Of a stretch of DNA of 64,000 bases, positions 21,368 to 33,780 are shown piece by piece (within the stretch, counting starts at the first letter, position 1; every line of letters begins with the position of its first letter). Origin of the DNA: Grammothele lineata (Eukaryota; Basidiomycota; Agaricomycetes; Polyporales; Polyporaceae); assembly GCA_002150815.3 (NCBI GenBank), contig NDFF03000400.1, positions 186,001 through 250,000 of the forward strand, in the 5' to 3' direction. The notes under the pieces were generated by a model. It was not told the DNA's origin, made no database searches, and was given only the letters and a program-made list of their open reading frames with translations. Position numbers and translations under genes: made by a program.

Positions 21368-22852
21368 CTAGAAAAGCATGCTTTGCAGGTTGGGCAGGAA
21401 TGTACTACGCGGGTAGGAGAATCCCAGGACGGCCTGCGTCAGTGCCACGAACATCGTATCAGTCAGAAGACGGGGAACACTCACATCGCGCCCATACCCG
21501 CCGCAAATGCGATCGCACCCCAGGCTAGCGATTTGCGCTCCGGAGGGATCCGCGCATAGAGGCCCACCCTACGGTTAGTCGCGATCGCGCGCTCCGCGAC
21601 CTCGCCTTCGGCCGGCTCCTTGAAGTTGAACCGCAACTCCTTCGGATCCTCCTCGCGCGGCCGCTTCGACACTGTTTCGTCTTCCTCCAACATCTCCTCC
21701 GCCAACCGCTGGCTTTGGGAGGCCGCCAGTTGCGCCTTAGCCGCATCCCGCTCAGCCTTGAGCCTGGCGATAAGCTCCTGTTGTTCCTGGAGGTCATCCT
21801 TCATGCTCGGGTGAGTGGCATCGTCAACGGCGGTCTCGTCCGAGCCGGCTGGGGTGGGCATATCCTCCCGAGCGGCTCGCCTCGAGCGCGGGGTCTTCGG
21901 ATTGGGCACGACAAGCGGCTGCGTCGTCGGACCGGTGATGGTCGGGCTACGGAGCCGCGCAGACCGTCTGGGAGTAGGCGAAGTTGCCTTGCGCGGCTTG
22001 GACGGCGACTTGGATGGGGAAGAGCTCGGTGCAGCGGCCGAGACAGGGGGTGGCGCAGCTGGCGCCGGGGCGGGGGCGGGGGCTGCCGCTGCCGGCGACG
22101 CGGGGGACGCTTCGCGACGCCGTTTAGCGGCGGGCTCGGTCGCAGGGGACGCAGTGGGTGTCTGCTGGTTCTTTGCGCGACGGAAAGTGGTGTTGGGGTC
22201 GGGGACGGCGGTGGCAAGGGAGGGGATGATGTGGCTAAGATGGTAGGACTCGGCGAGGTAGAGAGCGACGTCAGAGGTGACCCACACGCCAGCGAAACGA
22301 GCTTTGCCCGACTTATTAGCCCCGGCGGTGTCAAATGAGGACTTGATCCAGCTCGTCTCGGCCTTCTCGTGCTCCTCGGATGCGTTAGGGAAGGCAGCGC
22401 GGAACATGGTGGTTGCGGAGATGGCGCCGGTGTCTAGCCTGCGCAGAATGAAGGCATGGCCGGCTCCGGGCTGTATGGGGAGTCAGTAGATGTTGCTGGG
22501 ACGCGTTACATGCAAATTATGAAGGGAGGGGGGACGCACAGTAGCGATCTTTACGCGGCCGACCTGGAGGGATGGGTGGATGGGTGGCAAGCGATGAGCG
22601 ATAGACGCGACAAAAGCGCGTTAGACATACTATAGTGGCCTGCCCATCGCGGATGATCTCCTGGAACTTGACCACAGGTGGTTTAGTCGCGTCATCTGGG
22701 AAGGGTTCGACGAGAGGTGAGCGTTGAACCGAGCCGCGCGAGAAGCAGAGATACAGACGATTGAGGACTTGGGGATTGAGACATTGGGTAGGAAGCGGGG
22801 GGCGGGGGATGCCAGGCTTTGGCACGGCGAAGTACTTGGAAGTGGGGGCCAT
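21368..22852 (-). CDS. Bqt4-like APSES-fold nuclear envelope protein
   Basis: Homologue of fission yeast Bqt4, an inner nuclear membrane protein with an APSES/KilA-N-like fold that anchors telomeres to the envelope. The start at 22852 gives MAPTSKYFAVPKPGIPRPP; PVVKFQEIIRDGQATI is then spliced to VGRVKIAT and PGAGHAFILRRLDTG plus AISATTMFRAAFPNASEEHE. ETSWIKSSFDTAG and FAGVWVTSDVALYLAESYHL complete the domain (about residues 60-190). A long Pro/Ser/Ala-rich disordered region follows, then an acidic coiled-coil-like stretch around LIARLKAERDAAKAQLAASQ. The C-terminus reads SLAWGAIAFAAGMGAI after splicing to a final 37-nt exon (21368-21404), giving a single hydrophobic tail anchor, as in Bqt4. 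A nearer acceptor at 21434 was rejected because it changes the frame and loses the hydrophobic end. Four or more exons. Confidence 0.83.
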
Positions 22853-23261
22853 GGCAAGATATGCGAGAGAGACGCGAGGGGAAGCCTGGCGAGAGACCCG
22901 CGCGCGATTCGATCACCGTTCACGGTTTGTCGCAGTGCGGCCAGGAGCAAGCAGCGCGGCCACGGCGCCTCCCAGCCTCCGAACACTCCCTTCAAACTCC
23001 GCCCCGACCTCCGACCCGCGCCTCTCCCCATCCGGAAGGCATTTGTTGACAGCGTTCCCACGCCGCGTTCAACATCGCACGACGCGTCACGCGCGACGCG
23101 TCTGCACGCGCTCCAACCTCGCGACCTTGTCCCCATTGAGCGGTGTTTCTATACGCGTTAGCTACAATACATATTCTATGTCTCGTTTGTCTACTTCTAC
23201 TTCATTATTGACGTGCTTCAGATATTGCCAGTCGTACAACCCAACAAGGCTTCTTGCTCGT
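22853..23261. promoter_or_regulatory. Upstream region of the Bqt4-like gene / 3' end of PFK
   Basis: These 409 bases separate two minus-strand genes. They should carry the PFK 3' region (right after 23262) and the Bqt4-like promoter. Open frames here on both strands lack domains and run into the neighbouring coding sequence in a different frame. Confidence 0.4.
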
Positions 23262-26200
23262 CTACTTGTCCCCTTTCTCGATGCGAGGGACGCCCTTCGC
23301 CAGAATCTGCGGGCGCGCAACAAGCGCCTCCACCAACACCCGATGCTCATCCCACCACGCATGCTTGCCCCGCCGGTTCTTCATATCCGCATGCTCAACC
23401 ATGTCCTGTACCGGAACCCACTGCACCGATGTCCCCTGGATCGTGATAACCGCCGCGCTCTCCGGCGGCGCCTGCTTCGTGCGTGTGTGCTGCTTGAGCA
23501 GCAGTTCATGATGTTTCTCGATAAACGCCATGCACTTGAGCGACAGCCGCACCGCGCGCGCACGGTCTGTAGGCGACGGCACCCCGCCTTGCAGCGTGTG
23601 CCCGAGCGAGGCGGAGCGAGAGTCGAAGAGCTTCCCGCCCTCTTCCTTGAACATCCGCGTGATCACGTCCGTGGAGTATACGTCAGACGATACCTCGTTC
23701 CTGTGCCGGGGGTTTTGTGAGATGGTCGTCAGCGCTATACAGCAGGTTTTCGTACCTGATTACAAGACGCCCCTCGCTCTTGCCCTTTGCGTCTAGAGCG
23801 TATCTCCGCTTCAAGAACTTAACATCGTTCCGGAGCATGTCCAGGTTGATGCCGTGCTCTGGAGTGTATACAATGCACGCGCCCACCTGATGGTGACACC
23901 GTCAGTCCCAGCAGGAGCCGGCCTCAGCACGAATCCACTCACTGCGAGAGCACCCAAAGTCGCGATGTACCCGCACTTCCCACCTTGCGTCTCGACCACG
24001 AACACCCTGTTCCGGCTCGCCGACGCACTCTGCTTAATCGCATCGCACGCGTCCACGAGCGCGTTCAAACTCGTGTCACTCCCAAGGCTGAACTCCGTCA
24101 GCGGCACGTTGTTCGAGATCGTCGCAGGTAGGTGGACCATCGGGATGTTGAACGCAGGGTAGTGCTTCCTGCCCTGCTCGAGGATGAGCAGTGAGCTGAA
24201 CGCCTCGAAGCCACCGATCATGATGAGCGCGTGGAAATTGTGTTGCTGGAATTTGGCTGCGACTGCGCCAAGGTCGATGTCGGGTAGCTTGCGGTTCGTA
24301 CCAAGCTCGGACCCGCCCCGTGTCATCCAGTTGTCGACGCCGAGCCACGAGAGCTGGTGCACGTTGTCGTCGAGCAGGCCTGTGAAACCGTTGTGGATCG
24401 CAAACGGTTTGTGGCCCTGACGGACACAGTAGCGGACGGCTGCGCGTGTTGCAGCGTTCATGCCGCCTGCGGGAGCGCCAACGCTATGACAGGATTAGAA
24501 TGCTGTAACAACGAACAGAATTCATTACTCACTGCATGATCGCAACACGCATACGCTGGCCCCAGGGGGTTAATACAGTAACTCCAACTGCCGATCCAGA
24601 TAACTCACGAGGTGGTGCGGCAGCTTGGGCTCGCTTTCGAGCACAGATGTCGCATGGAAGCCGTCCAAAGTTTCCCGGAACTCAGGGTCTCGGAGCGACA
24701 TTGCCCTATCGAAGTCTTTGTCGGAGATTGCCTGTGCTACTTCGCGGGTCTAAGATATGCACGAGATTACCGTGGAACAAGGTAGATTCGCGGGTAGATA
24801 GATCGTCAGTCACAATCGAGATTCAGTTTCTAATGCGGCACGTACCAGCTTGACCGCCTCTACTAGCGGCACGCGGGTAATCTTATTCTCGCGCACCCCG
24901 ATCATGTACGAAGGCGTCTCCGGGGTCGCCTCGAGGAGAGCTTCCACGGCCTCGACGCCCTGCAGCGTCGGCTATCACAGAAACGTTAAGGCCTAGCACC
25001 ACATGCCACTCGACTGCTGACGTACCAGGATTCGATCGAACGCGCAGGGCCGACCGCCACGCTGTGTGTGGCCGAGGGTCGTTACACGAGTGTCAAGCCC
25101 GAGACGGTCGGAAAGAATGTCTTTGACTTGATCTGCGCGAATAGGCTGTAGCTTGGAGTCGATCGCGCCTTCGGCGACGATGACGATGGTCTTGCGCTTT
25201 CCAACATCACGATGCTACAATAGATCGTCAGAATAGTTAGGGTCTTGTGGGGAAGGTAGGACGCACGCTTTGAATCATCTTGCACATCTCATCTGCCCAG
25301 TGATCCGCATCTGGCGGGCTCTCTGGAATGAAGATAAAATCGGCACCGCAGCTACCAGTATCTCGTCAGACAGACCCAAATACGTCACGGAAGATCTCGA
25401 CATACCTGACGCCGGCCATAAGCGCGAGCCAACCACAATGTCTGCCCATGACCTCTAGCACGAACGCGCGCGAGTGCGAGTACGCCGTGGAATTGATGTT
25501 ATCAATCGACTCGCAGATCCGGTGCAACGCTGTCGGTGCCCCAATCGTCAAATCCGTCATTGACATATCGTTGTCGATCGAGCCGACGAGGCCTACGATC
25601 TTGAGGTGAGCATGCTTAGTCGCCTGTTCGTCCGTGATCCTGCCCTCTTTCTTCAGCTCAGCTACGAGCGAGGGCCACTCCGCGCGGAAGACGTCCGCGC
25701 CGGTGAGCGAGCCATCGCCACCGCAAACGACAAGCGCGTCGATGCCCTCCTTGATCATGTTGTGCGCGGCCGTCAACCGGCCTTCGTGCGTGCGGAATGC
25801 TGTTGAACGCGCAGTCCCGATGAGAGTCCCGCCCTACGAAACGCACACAAACCCCTTTTCTAAGTTAAACATGTCGTGGGCAGGATGCAGAGAGGATGGG
25901 AGGAATGCTTACTTCGGAAAACCATCCGCGCACATCGTCCCATCCGACGCGAACGATATACCGGCCCTTGAGCGTACGCCCGCCGGGGTGATCACCCGTG
26001 CCATCTTTAAGCAGCTCGCCATCGCCGTAACGCAGATTGTGAATGAAGCTCTCTGCCTCTTGCACCTCGGGGCTCTTCGGACGCGGACTCGTTGGAGTCT
26101 TCTCGGATATGCTGCCACGACGATGATTGTCGGCGCCGTTGTTTCCACGTACGAGCCCTTCGTACCCCTCGCGCACAATCCAGGTTTCGCAGCCCCTATG

Positions 26201-26348
26201 CAGATCAAAGTCAGCGCGCGCCGAAAAATAGACCAAAGACGCACTTAATGATGGCTGTCTTCACCACCGCGCGCACGACGGCGTTCATACCCGCACTGTC
26301 TCCCCCCGACGTGAGTACGGCGAGCTTCATCTTCGCCGCGCCTGACAT
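23262..26348 (-). CDS. PFK1: ATP-dependent 6-phosphofructokinase (eukaryotic two-half type)
   Basis: Cytosolic glycolytic enzyme that phosphorylates fructose 6-phosphate. It has the fused double-domain architecture of fungal PFK. The start at 26348 gives [20 protein letters not shown]. The N-terminal catalytic half has [35 protein letters not shown] and [20 protein letters not shown] (ATP-binding GGDGS and catalytic Asp of SIDND), then [17 protein letters not shown]. The C-terminal half, regulatory in eukaryotes, has [42 protein letters not shown] and [37 protein letters not shown] lies near the end, and the stop is at 23262-23264. About ten exons with short introns. Numbering as PFK1 is only generic: yeasts have alpha and beta subunits, whereas most basidiomycetes carry one gene. 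Confidence 0.93.
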
Positions 26349-27339
26349 CTTGAGTGGCTGAGATAAAAAGGGGTGGAGGTGAAATCGGTTCGGGATCCTC
26401 CCGTAGTTGTAGACGACGCGAGGGGATGGGGGAAAGCCTTTTGTAGGGGCCGGATCGTATGAGGCCGCGACCGTTCGATGGAGGGAGGGGAGAGTGGTAC
26501 GGTTCAAGCCGGGACAGTTGCTGTGCCCAAGCAGATCTTGGCCGAGGCCAGATGCGGCGGGCCGACGGGGAGCGCGCGCTCCCGCGGCCGATGGCTCTGG
26601 GGCGCGTCGTGGCGCGTCGCGGTCGCGTCTCGTTCGGCCGTGCGTCTGGTATGTTCTTCTTTATTCTCCCACACTCTATCGCCGCACCCTCTGGCGCACA
26701 GCCCCGACACATACATCTCCCACCACACACAATGTCAACCAATGCTGCCTCATTGGCTGGGGACCAGCGGCATTTACGAAAGGTTCAAAAGCAATGAGTC
26801 CGGCAGACTTGAAGCAGTAATCCCGCATTCCATCCCAAAGAAGCTCACCATTAGAGCCGTTTGACCAGCAGAAATGTTAGTGCAGTCTAGAACACGCATT
26901 TAGAGGGAAAAGCTGACGCTCTGGTGTAGACTCTGCTGAGAAGAACTAAAGCGCAACCTAAGTACGTATGCCTCTACTTCTCTGACGGCTGAAACGCACA
27001 ACTGACAGGCGTTTCAGAGTTTGTTGCTGCGAATAAGTGTGGTATAGTAATCTTGCCTCAAACAGTGGTCGTTCACGAGAAAATCGTAGCCCGACGTGCT
27101 CCCTTTGGGTACTATCAACCCTCAGTTCATCGTAACCTGGCATCCAGCGGTTCTTCCTATGCTACATTGGAGTGACCGCAGGTTTAGTTGGACGTATGCC
27201 TCTGCCGCGATGCATGAAAGAAGTTCAATCAATCCAGTCCAACCCGCCAGCTCATCGATGCCTTCCTAAGCATGACTCACACATGCTCGAACTGTTGATC
27301 AAATGCACGTTAATATCTTTTGATTACTCCCAATGGGCG
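26349..27339. other. Region upstream of PFK, no gene recognised
   Basis: About 1 kb. The first few hundred bases should contain the PFK promoter; CT/GA-rich tracts occur at 26400-26500. Overlapping open frames at 26459-26864 (+) and 26245-26742 (-) are mutually contradictory and domain-free. Confidence 0.4.
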
Positions 27340-28192
27340 CTAAAATAACAAACCCCTTTCTTCAGGTGTCAATACGATAATCCCAGGCAAACCACCTTGT
27401 GTGTGCACGCACAAAATGGGAAGCGGACCGCATGCATAGCCATGCCACGCGGCCAATGTACCCATCACAGGATCCCGCACATCATCAAACTGTTCCCTTG
27501 GTGCCTCCTTGCACATCTGTTGCCCAGTCAATCTGACGCTTTGCTGTCTGTGGTCGTTCTTGGTACGCGGCAACACAGATGCCAAACAGCGCGCTGTGGT
27601 GTACTATGTATACAGACCGTGGATACTGCCAAGGGCCCACCTCCGGTCGTCGTGTCGAGACTCTTGTAACCTTGCCAACAGCACTTCTAAAGCCAAGTAC
27701 ATCGCCCTATCGCCAAGGTTACCCTGCAAGTGCCCCGCGAGGGTTAGCGTTCTTCATCATCTGCACTGCTGCATGCGGGGCTGTAGAAGGACCGACGTGA
27801 GCCAGTGCCTCCTTCAACCTTATTCGGTGATTTTGCCCATGAAATTTGACGTTATGGTGGTTTCAGCCTCGCACCCGCGAACCACCAACCAGCAATCCGG
27901 TAATAATCCCTCGGCCGACAGGGCTACGTCTGAACAGGCATTTGAGGAGACGCTGCCTCAGTAGCACCCAGATCGCGTATATCGCACGCCGGTTATAGTG
28001 CCATACCATCATCTTTATTCGCCGCGGAATATATGGGTACGTATATTTCATTATGGTTGGATCTGAACGACATATGATCTTGTAGGCAATCCTCGCTCTG
28101 TTGCCAAGGCGGTCAAGCTACACGGCCCTCAGCCGATCCGGGAAGTTTCTCCAATGTTGCTGACAAGTAGTTTCGCAAATTCTAATACCATT
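27340..28192 (-). CDS. Possible multi-exon gene of unknown function
   Basis: Not recognised. Several minus-strand blocks look coding and are flanked by splice motifs. MVLEFAKLLVSNIGETSRIG opens at about 28192. A later block reads GSVSSNACSDVALSAEG and LLPDCWLVVRGCEAE. After a branch site GCTAAC and acceptor TTGCAG comes NLGDRAMYLALEVLLARLQE. The last block, QQSVRLTGQQMCKEAPREQF then DDVRDPVMGTLAAWHGYACG, ends at the TAG at 27340-27342. The joins are not fully consistent (one block ends in an in-frame stop), so this could be a decayed gene. The sequence is less GC-rich than in the confident genes. Confidence 0.3.
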
Positions 28193-28455
28193 GGTGGTTG
28201 CAACTCGATGCCTATTTCTCACAAGGTCCGATTGTCTACCGACGTTTGCTACAAGTACTACGCGGGAGCCAGCTGCGGTCGATTTATTTCGCCGTGTGGT
28301 TATTAACGTACACTGGAAGGTGAGTCCGAATGGGTATGTTGTTTGATCACGCTCATGCTAGCCAGCCGGCACAAGGGCGATATGCAGATGAAGAGTGGTG
28401 AAGGAGGGTTTACTAAGAGGTGCGGGGTCCTAATCGACGGCGTGGCCGAAGAAAT
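28193..28455. other. Short intergenic region
   Basis: These 263 bases lie between a weak minus-strand candidate and the end of the small orphan gene. Nothing recognised. Confidence 0.3.
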
Positions 28456-28983
28456 TTATGTACGCTCACGGACATCTTTGGGGAAGAAGCACGTGGAGTG
28501 GCGCGAACCGTCCGCCTCGATGAAACTGGCCTCATATAGGACCGTGTCGAATTGCTGTCGAAGCTCGTCAGCTCTCCGTCGCCCGGTGGTGGGTGAATAT
28601 TGGGCGGATACCTTGTAGTATACCGCGCTAACAATTGTAGCCGGAATCCAGATGTAGGTCCGGTATTGAATGTCGACTTGCTGGCCCTAATAATGTGCGT
28701 ATATGTTCATCAGTTTGTGCGCCGTACGGTGATGACACCTTTGCGACCCACAGCGACCTGTAAAACCCAGGTGCCTGTTTGTGAGTTGCTTGATCTTTCT
28801 CGGATGGTAGGGACCAGCGTACGAATTCAGGGAGCGTATGGTGCGGACCGGGGACATGATACTTGACAGCGACGTCGGCCTGATATGATAGGGCGTCAGC
28901 ATAGGACATGGCGGTGAACACACCCCACGAACCGCCTTGGAGGAACGCTTGGAGGTCGCAGCAGTGGAGACGTTAGGAGCCAT
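28456..28983 (-). CDS. Small orphan protein, paralogue of the 39273-39936 gene
   Basis: Function unknown. The start at 28983 gives MAPNVSTAATSKRSSKA, a Ser/Thr/Ala-rich N-terminus. Two tiny exons follow (GCCGAC... near 28890 and GCACCT... near 28790). They are less certain, but they keep the frame. The two last exons are clear: GQQVDIQYRTYIWIPATIVS plus AVYYK, spliced at GTATCC...GACAG to QFDTVLYEASFIEADGSRHS plus TCFFPKDVRERT and the TAA at 28456-28458. The RTYIWI, DGSR and FFPKDVRE blocks are shared with the gene at 39273 on the other strand, and the intron between the two last exons is at the same place and phase. A TATA-like run (TATATAT) lies at about 29028-29034, 45-50 bases upstream of the ATG. 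The likely size is about 95 residues. No signal peptide or membrane helix is seen. Confidence 0.62.
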
Positions 28984-30302
28984 GGTGAATGATCAGGTAG
29001 CGGGGGAGCGGGTGGAAGAGCAGAGCGTATATATCTGAACACGGGCGACTCGAGATGTTTAGGAGGGCGACGGTGGCTGCGTAGATTTATATGTGGGCTC
29101 CAAGCGCGCAGATATGTATGATGTGTTTGGCCCGCTCAAGCCGCAGTGAGAGCGGCTGGGAAATAGGATTCCGAATAGAGCAGATCGGGACAATTGCCGG
29201 TATCTGCGATCTGACAAGATTGAGGTGGGAGGGACGGGTCATCTCGCGTTCTCCGATGGCTAATCTAACTCGGTTTAGTACGACGCCGAGGGGCAAGGAT
29301 GCCCACGAAGTTCTAAGGTAAGGTTCTCCGAGTACCAACCGCGTTGAGCTGACTCCGATGCTGTTTTCATCTCGGACACCTCAGCAAGCGCATAGTCTGT
29401 TTAATGGGTACTATACACTATACACCGCCAGGGCTAGTATATCTCAGGCTAGTGATTTTATTGGCAGGATCGTCGGGATGATAATCGCAAAAATGGCAAA
29501 GAAGTGGAGAACCACTTACCAAAACAACCCATTCAAAGGAGATTTGGCTCCTCTTATGATCTAGTGGGAGAGCCCATGAACGTCAGTGAATGACTACTGG
29601 ACAGAAGCCGAGCCTGACGGTGACGCTTGAGAGGAGGGACTCGATGGCCGACAGGACGGCCTCGAGGCCACAACGCGAGACTCGCTAGTATGAACTTACT
29701 CTACGTAGCGCTGATGTGCACGAGTGCCGTCATGGCTTACGAGACCCGGGCTCCTCATGCGAGGACGCCACGGGAAGTAAAAACGAATTCCAGCTATCTG
29801 TACCGGCCGCACTAGAGTAGCACCGTTCTGTTCCGAATGGGGCGGCCCGGGAGCAAGGGTAGGAGCAATTACGCACAACTTCACCTGATGGAGAGGTGGC
29901 TTCTCCGGCCACGGGTTTTATCCATACTGCGGATGGAGGCCCAGTTCTGTCGCAGCTTGTATGTGGTTGCAACGCTCGATTGGTTAATGTTGTGCCACCG
30001 CATCGCAGGCTGTTGTGACCATAGACTCGGAAAAGAGTGACAGCTGTGGTCAGGCATGCGTGGCAGGCGCTAAAAGTGTGCTCGTGACCAAGCGTGACAT
30101 CACTGCACTGGAACCGTGCCCGGCGGCAGTGGCAGTCCACGCTTGGTTCAGCCCGGGCGCGACCTCCAAGTCGACACAATCTTGCGTTTCTCTGGACCAG
30201 AGCGCGAAATTCCCGCGGCGCCTTCCATCTAGCATCTACCGTTAGATTTGACGCTATCACATTCACAAGTCCGTGCGCGCGTTCTGGCGTACAACAGTCG
30301 CC
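28984..30302. other. Intergenic region, no gene recognised
   Basis: About 1.3 kb between two divergent genes. The first 60 bases contain the TATA-like run of the small orphan gene. The last part precedes RIM20. Open frames at 29730-30314 (-) and 29091-29321 (+) have no domains or consistent splice sites. Confidence 0.4.
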
Positions 30303-33300
30303 ATGCCCAATCAACTATCCATACCTTTCAAGCGGACATACGTCATCCCCATCCGCGACGCCGTCCGGGATTACATCCTGACCCACCACACCGACACCCA
30401 TCCGGATGCGTACCGATGGGACGTCGGCCAGTGGGAGAAGCTCCGCGCTGAAGCTGTAAGCAGCGTGGTACACGTCGATCGTGTCAAGGCACTGATCAGG
30501 TGCGATCTGGAGACAGCCTCATTGGTCTTGCGAGCCACTCACGTTCTGAAGCTACCACGCACAGCTAGTTTTCATCTTGACAAAACTACCTGCGGACGTA
30601 TGTTACTTATTTCTTTCTATGTGCGACCAAGTTCATCCAACCTTGTGGAACAGATCGGACTCGAAATCCCGTATGCCCCCGTATTCGACAGCGCCGCCCT
30701 TCCAGAGACGCACAAGAATCTGGTGTATGATCGAGCAGGAGTCTTGTTCAACCTCGCTGCTCTCTATTCTCAGCTTGCCACGTCTGAAGATCGCACCACA
30801 CCGCACGGACTGAAACAGGCGATTAAGTTCTATCAGGTGACTGACTTTCCATCTAAAACCCCGTACGGCCTTCTGATGAACCCACAGAATGCTGCAGGCG
30901 TCCTGAACTACTTAGCAATGACCGTCATCCCGTTACTGCAGAGCTCAATAGCGCCTGAAGATGCGCCTCCCGAGCTTACGGAACCGTTCGTCCGATCACT
31001 AGAACACCTCATGCTTGCACAGGCTCAAGAATGCGTGTGGCAGCGCGCCGTGATGGGTGAGTCCATCTTCCACCTAGCAATAAACTTTTCTCAATTGGAA
31101 TTTATCACATAGACAATTACAAGAACGGTTTAATTGCTAAGCTCGCGGCGAAAGTGAGCTCTAAATGGCCATTCAGCGCGAAGCGCTTCCTGGGTTCATT
31201 TACCGTGACCGCAGGTCGCCTCGTTTTACGGGTCTGCCGTAACCACAGCCAAAGGGGCGGCTTCGATCAAGCACATCTTTCCCTCGGTCGGTTTCCATTC
31301 CGCTTGCACCCCTTGATTTGAGATTGGAGAAGTTGATGGTGTTCCCTCGTAGTCGTGGGTGGCCCATTTGGAGACCAAATACCTGCACTTTCAGGCCGCT
31401 GCACAGTACAGGAAAAGTTTGGAAGATCTTGAAACGCACAAGTGTGTACAGTCCGGCGCGATCGCCCAGTTGTCTCAGCCTCCGTTGATTGTTCTCTGAT
31501 AGATATGGGCATGAGGTTGCGCGGCTGGTAGAAGCCCAAAATTTGGCAAAACGGGGCTATGAGGTAGCAAGGCGTGGCGGCGCCGCCCCGCCTGTACAAC
31601 ATGACATCAAGGTAATTGCCATCCGCCTTAGGCGGACTTGAATCTCACGCCGGGTTGTCAGTCCCTGCTCGACATTCTGCAGAAGAACATCACTCGCGCG
31701 GAACGCGATAATGACCTAATTTATCACCAAGACGTTCCGCCTGCTTCCGCCCTTCCCCCGATACCTGAAGTTCCGATGGCGCAATCACTTGTGGACCCGG
31801 CACTACAGGATCCGAAGACGGTCATTGGACCTGACGGGGTGATTTTTGGAGAACTCGTGGGCTGGGGCGCGCGATTAGCAATAGGCGAGCTTCCTCGCGA
31901 GCGACATGCCCGACCTCGACGTTGATGGTGTACTTCGCAGAAATTTACCATGATCGAAGACACAACTGGATCACAGAAGAGGTCACCGAACGCGCGCGGC
32001 GTTTGGACGACGCTACAGCCAGGTACGATGAGCTTCCGCGCAGTGTTATGCCGGCCTGACTTGGTATCTCCATGCCAGCACGCTGGAAGCCCTGAATCTG
32101 CCTTCGGCCCTGGACGCATTGGACAAGCCTATCGGTCTGCCTCCCAGCCTTGTCAAGAAGGCGGAGGAAGTTAGACTTGACAGCGGGCCTGAGCGCATCG
32201 AGACTACCATTAATGACGTACAGGCGCTCGCGAAGCACAACAACACTTTGCTCGACGAGGTGAGGTATCCCGAAACGTGTTTGTCGCACCGCCCGATGGC
32301 ATGACTTATTGCGCTATTCCACTCGTACAAACTTTTACAGGCGATGGACATTCTCGACCAAGAGGCCGAAGAGGATGAGGGCTTTCGCGAGAGCCATCCG
32401 GAAACAGATCGTGTACCATCGAACCGAGCGAACCGAGAACTTGTCGAGAAGGAACAGCGATACCGCGCCGTTCTTCAACAGGCTCGTGACAGCGACGAGG
32501 TCGTGCGCCAAAAGTGGGAGGAGTGGGAGGAGAACATCTGCCAGCTGACATGGACGGAGGTACGTGCCTGCATCTGCACTCCGTTACCACCGTACGCAAG
32601 GAGGCTCATTTACCGCTACCTCGGTACATCATGCGCAGGAAGAACTCGAGAATTCCATTCCATCCTCGACGGCCGTCCAGGCTCCGCAGACGGCGGCCCT
32701 CAATACCGTCGACCCGACACGCTCTCATGCCCGTGCCCTTCGCGCCCTCCTGGAGAAGCTCGACGATCTAATTAAGGATCGTGTGGAGCTTGCGACGCGC
32801 GTCGACCGGCTGGTTGCGACAGACGACATCACACCCCGCATACTCAGGGCGGCCTCGGGCATGGAGCAGTGGGTCAATGTGCAGCCGGCCATGTTCGAAG
32901 ACATCCTCGACGCGGAACTGTCAAAGTTCGACAAGTTCCGTACGCAGCTCGACGAGGACGAACGAAAGCAGGAGGAGCTTCTGCGGGCTGTGCAGGTAAG
33001 TTTGACCCGCTCTTATCTTCGGATATGTGGCCCGTCTCCGTACCTGCATTGCGGTCGCGAGAATCGTCGCTACATCGGTAAGAGTGGCTTAAGCTAACCA
33101 TTCCAAATTGTTCCTTCATGTACTCTTCCTGCGCTCCGCGGAAACCTAGCATCGCCATGCGGAGTTCGTGCAATCACGCAAGGAGGATAAGGCCGTCCAT
33201 GCTCGCGAGATGGCATTACAGGCAATGGACCTGGCGTATCACAAGTACAAGGAGATCGTTCGAAACCTCGAAGAAGGGCTCAAGGTGAGCATTCCGCTTT

Positions 33301-33780
33301 ATGCGGACGTTTTCCACCTAGTCTCATGCAATACGTTGCCACGGGCAGTTCTATAACGACCTTGCCGTCTTGCTATCCCAGTTCCGAGATACGTGTAAGG
33401 ATTGGGTCACACTCCGGAGATACGAAATGAGGTCAGTGATGCCTCCCACACCGCCTCGGCACCAGCTGACCTGTCCCCGGCACGGCGGCATGGTTTGCAG
33501 CTCCTTGACCAGTGCATTCGAATCCATGACCGTCTCCGATAGGCATGTGCCCCAGGACTACCCTGCCCCTCCTACGCCACAGGCATCTCAGGCGACATCG
33601 CCCCAACCAGCACCGCCGGAGCCGCCAGCTACCGCGACCCTACCCACGGCACAGGATTCGGGTCGTCGGAGGCGGGGAGCGGCCCTGGATCTGCCTCCGC
33701 CTGATTCGGACGAGTGGCAAGCGATGGATATGCCCCCGGCGCCCACGAGAAACCCGAAGAAGGTTGCTGTGAGGCGGTGA
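30303..33780 (+). CDS. RIM20: Rim20/PalA, BRO1-domain protein of alkaline pH signalling
   Basis: ALIX-family scaffold. In fungi Rim20/PalA binds the ESCRT-III protein Snf7 and the PacC/Rim101 factor and promotes its processing at alkaline pH. The BRO1 domain begins at the start: MPNQLSIPFKRTYVIPIRDA, then IGLEIPYAPVFDSAALPETH, YDRAGVLFNLAALYSQLA, AMTVIPLLQSS, and ECVWQRAV spliced to DNYKNGLIAKLAAKVASFYG and HLETKYLHFQAAAQYRKSLE. The V-shaped helical region follows (LLDILQKNITRAERDNDLIY, then ALPPIPEVPMA, LEALNLPSALDALDKPIGLP). The tail is Pro-rich (33550-33720) as in PalA, where such motifs recruit ESCRT partners. At least twelve exons, stop TGA at 33778-33780. BRO1/Bro1p itself is the main alternative; the IEYAPV-free start and shorter Pro tail favour Rim20. 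Confidence 0.83.

Noticed and set aside
21405..21484. Nearer acceptor (about 21434) for the last intron of the Bqt4-like gene
   Set aside because: It changes the frame and loses the hydrophobic tail. The acceptor before 21404 gives a tail anchor and a stop soon after.
28600..29000. Overlapping plus-strand frames in the small orphan gene region
   Set aside because: They lack splice logic and are on the strand opposite to the conserved blocks shared with the 39273 gene.
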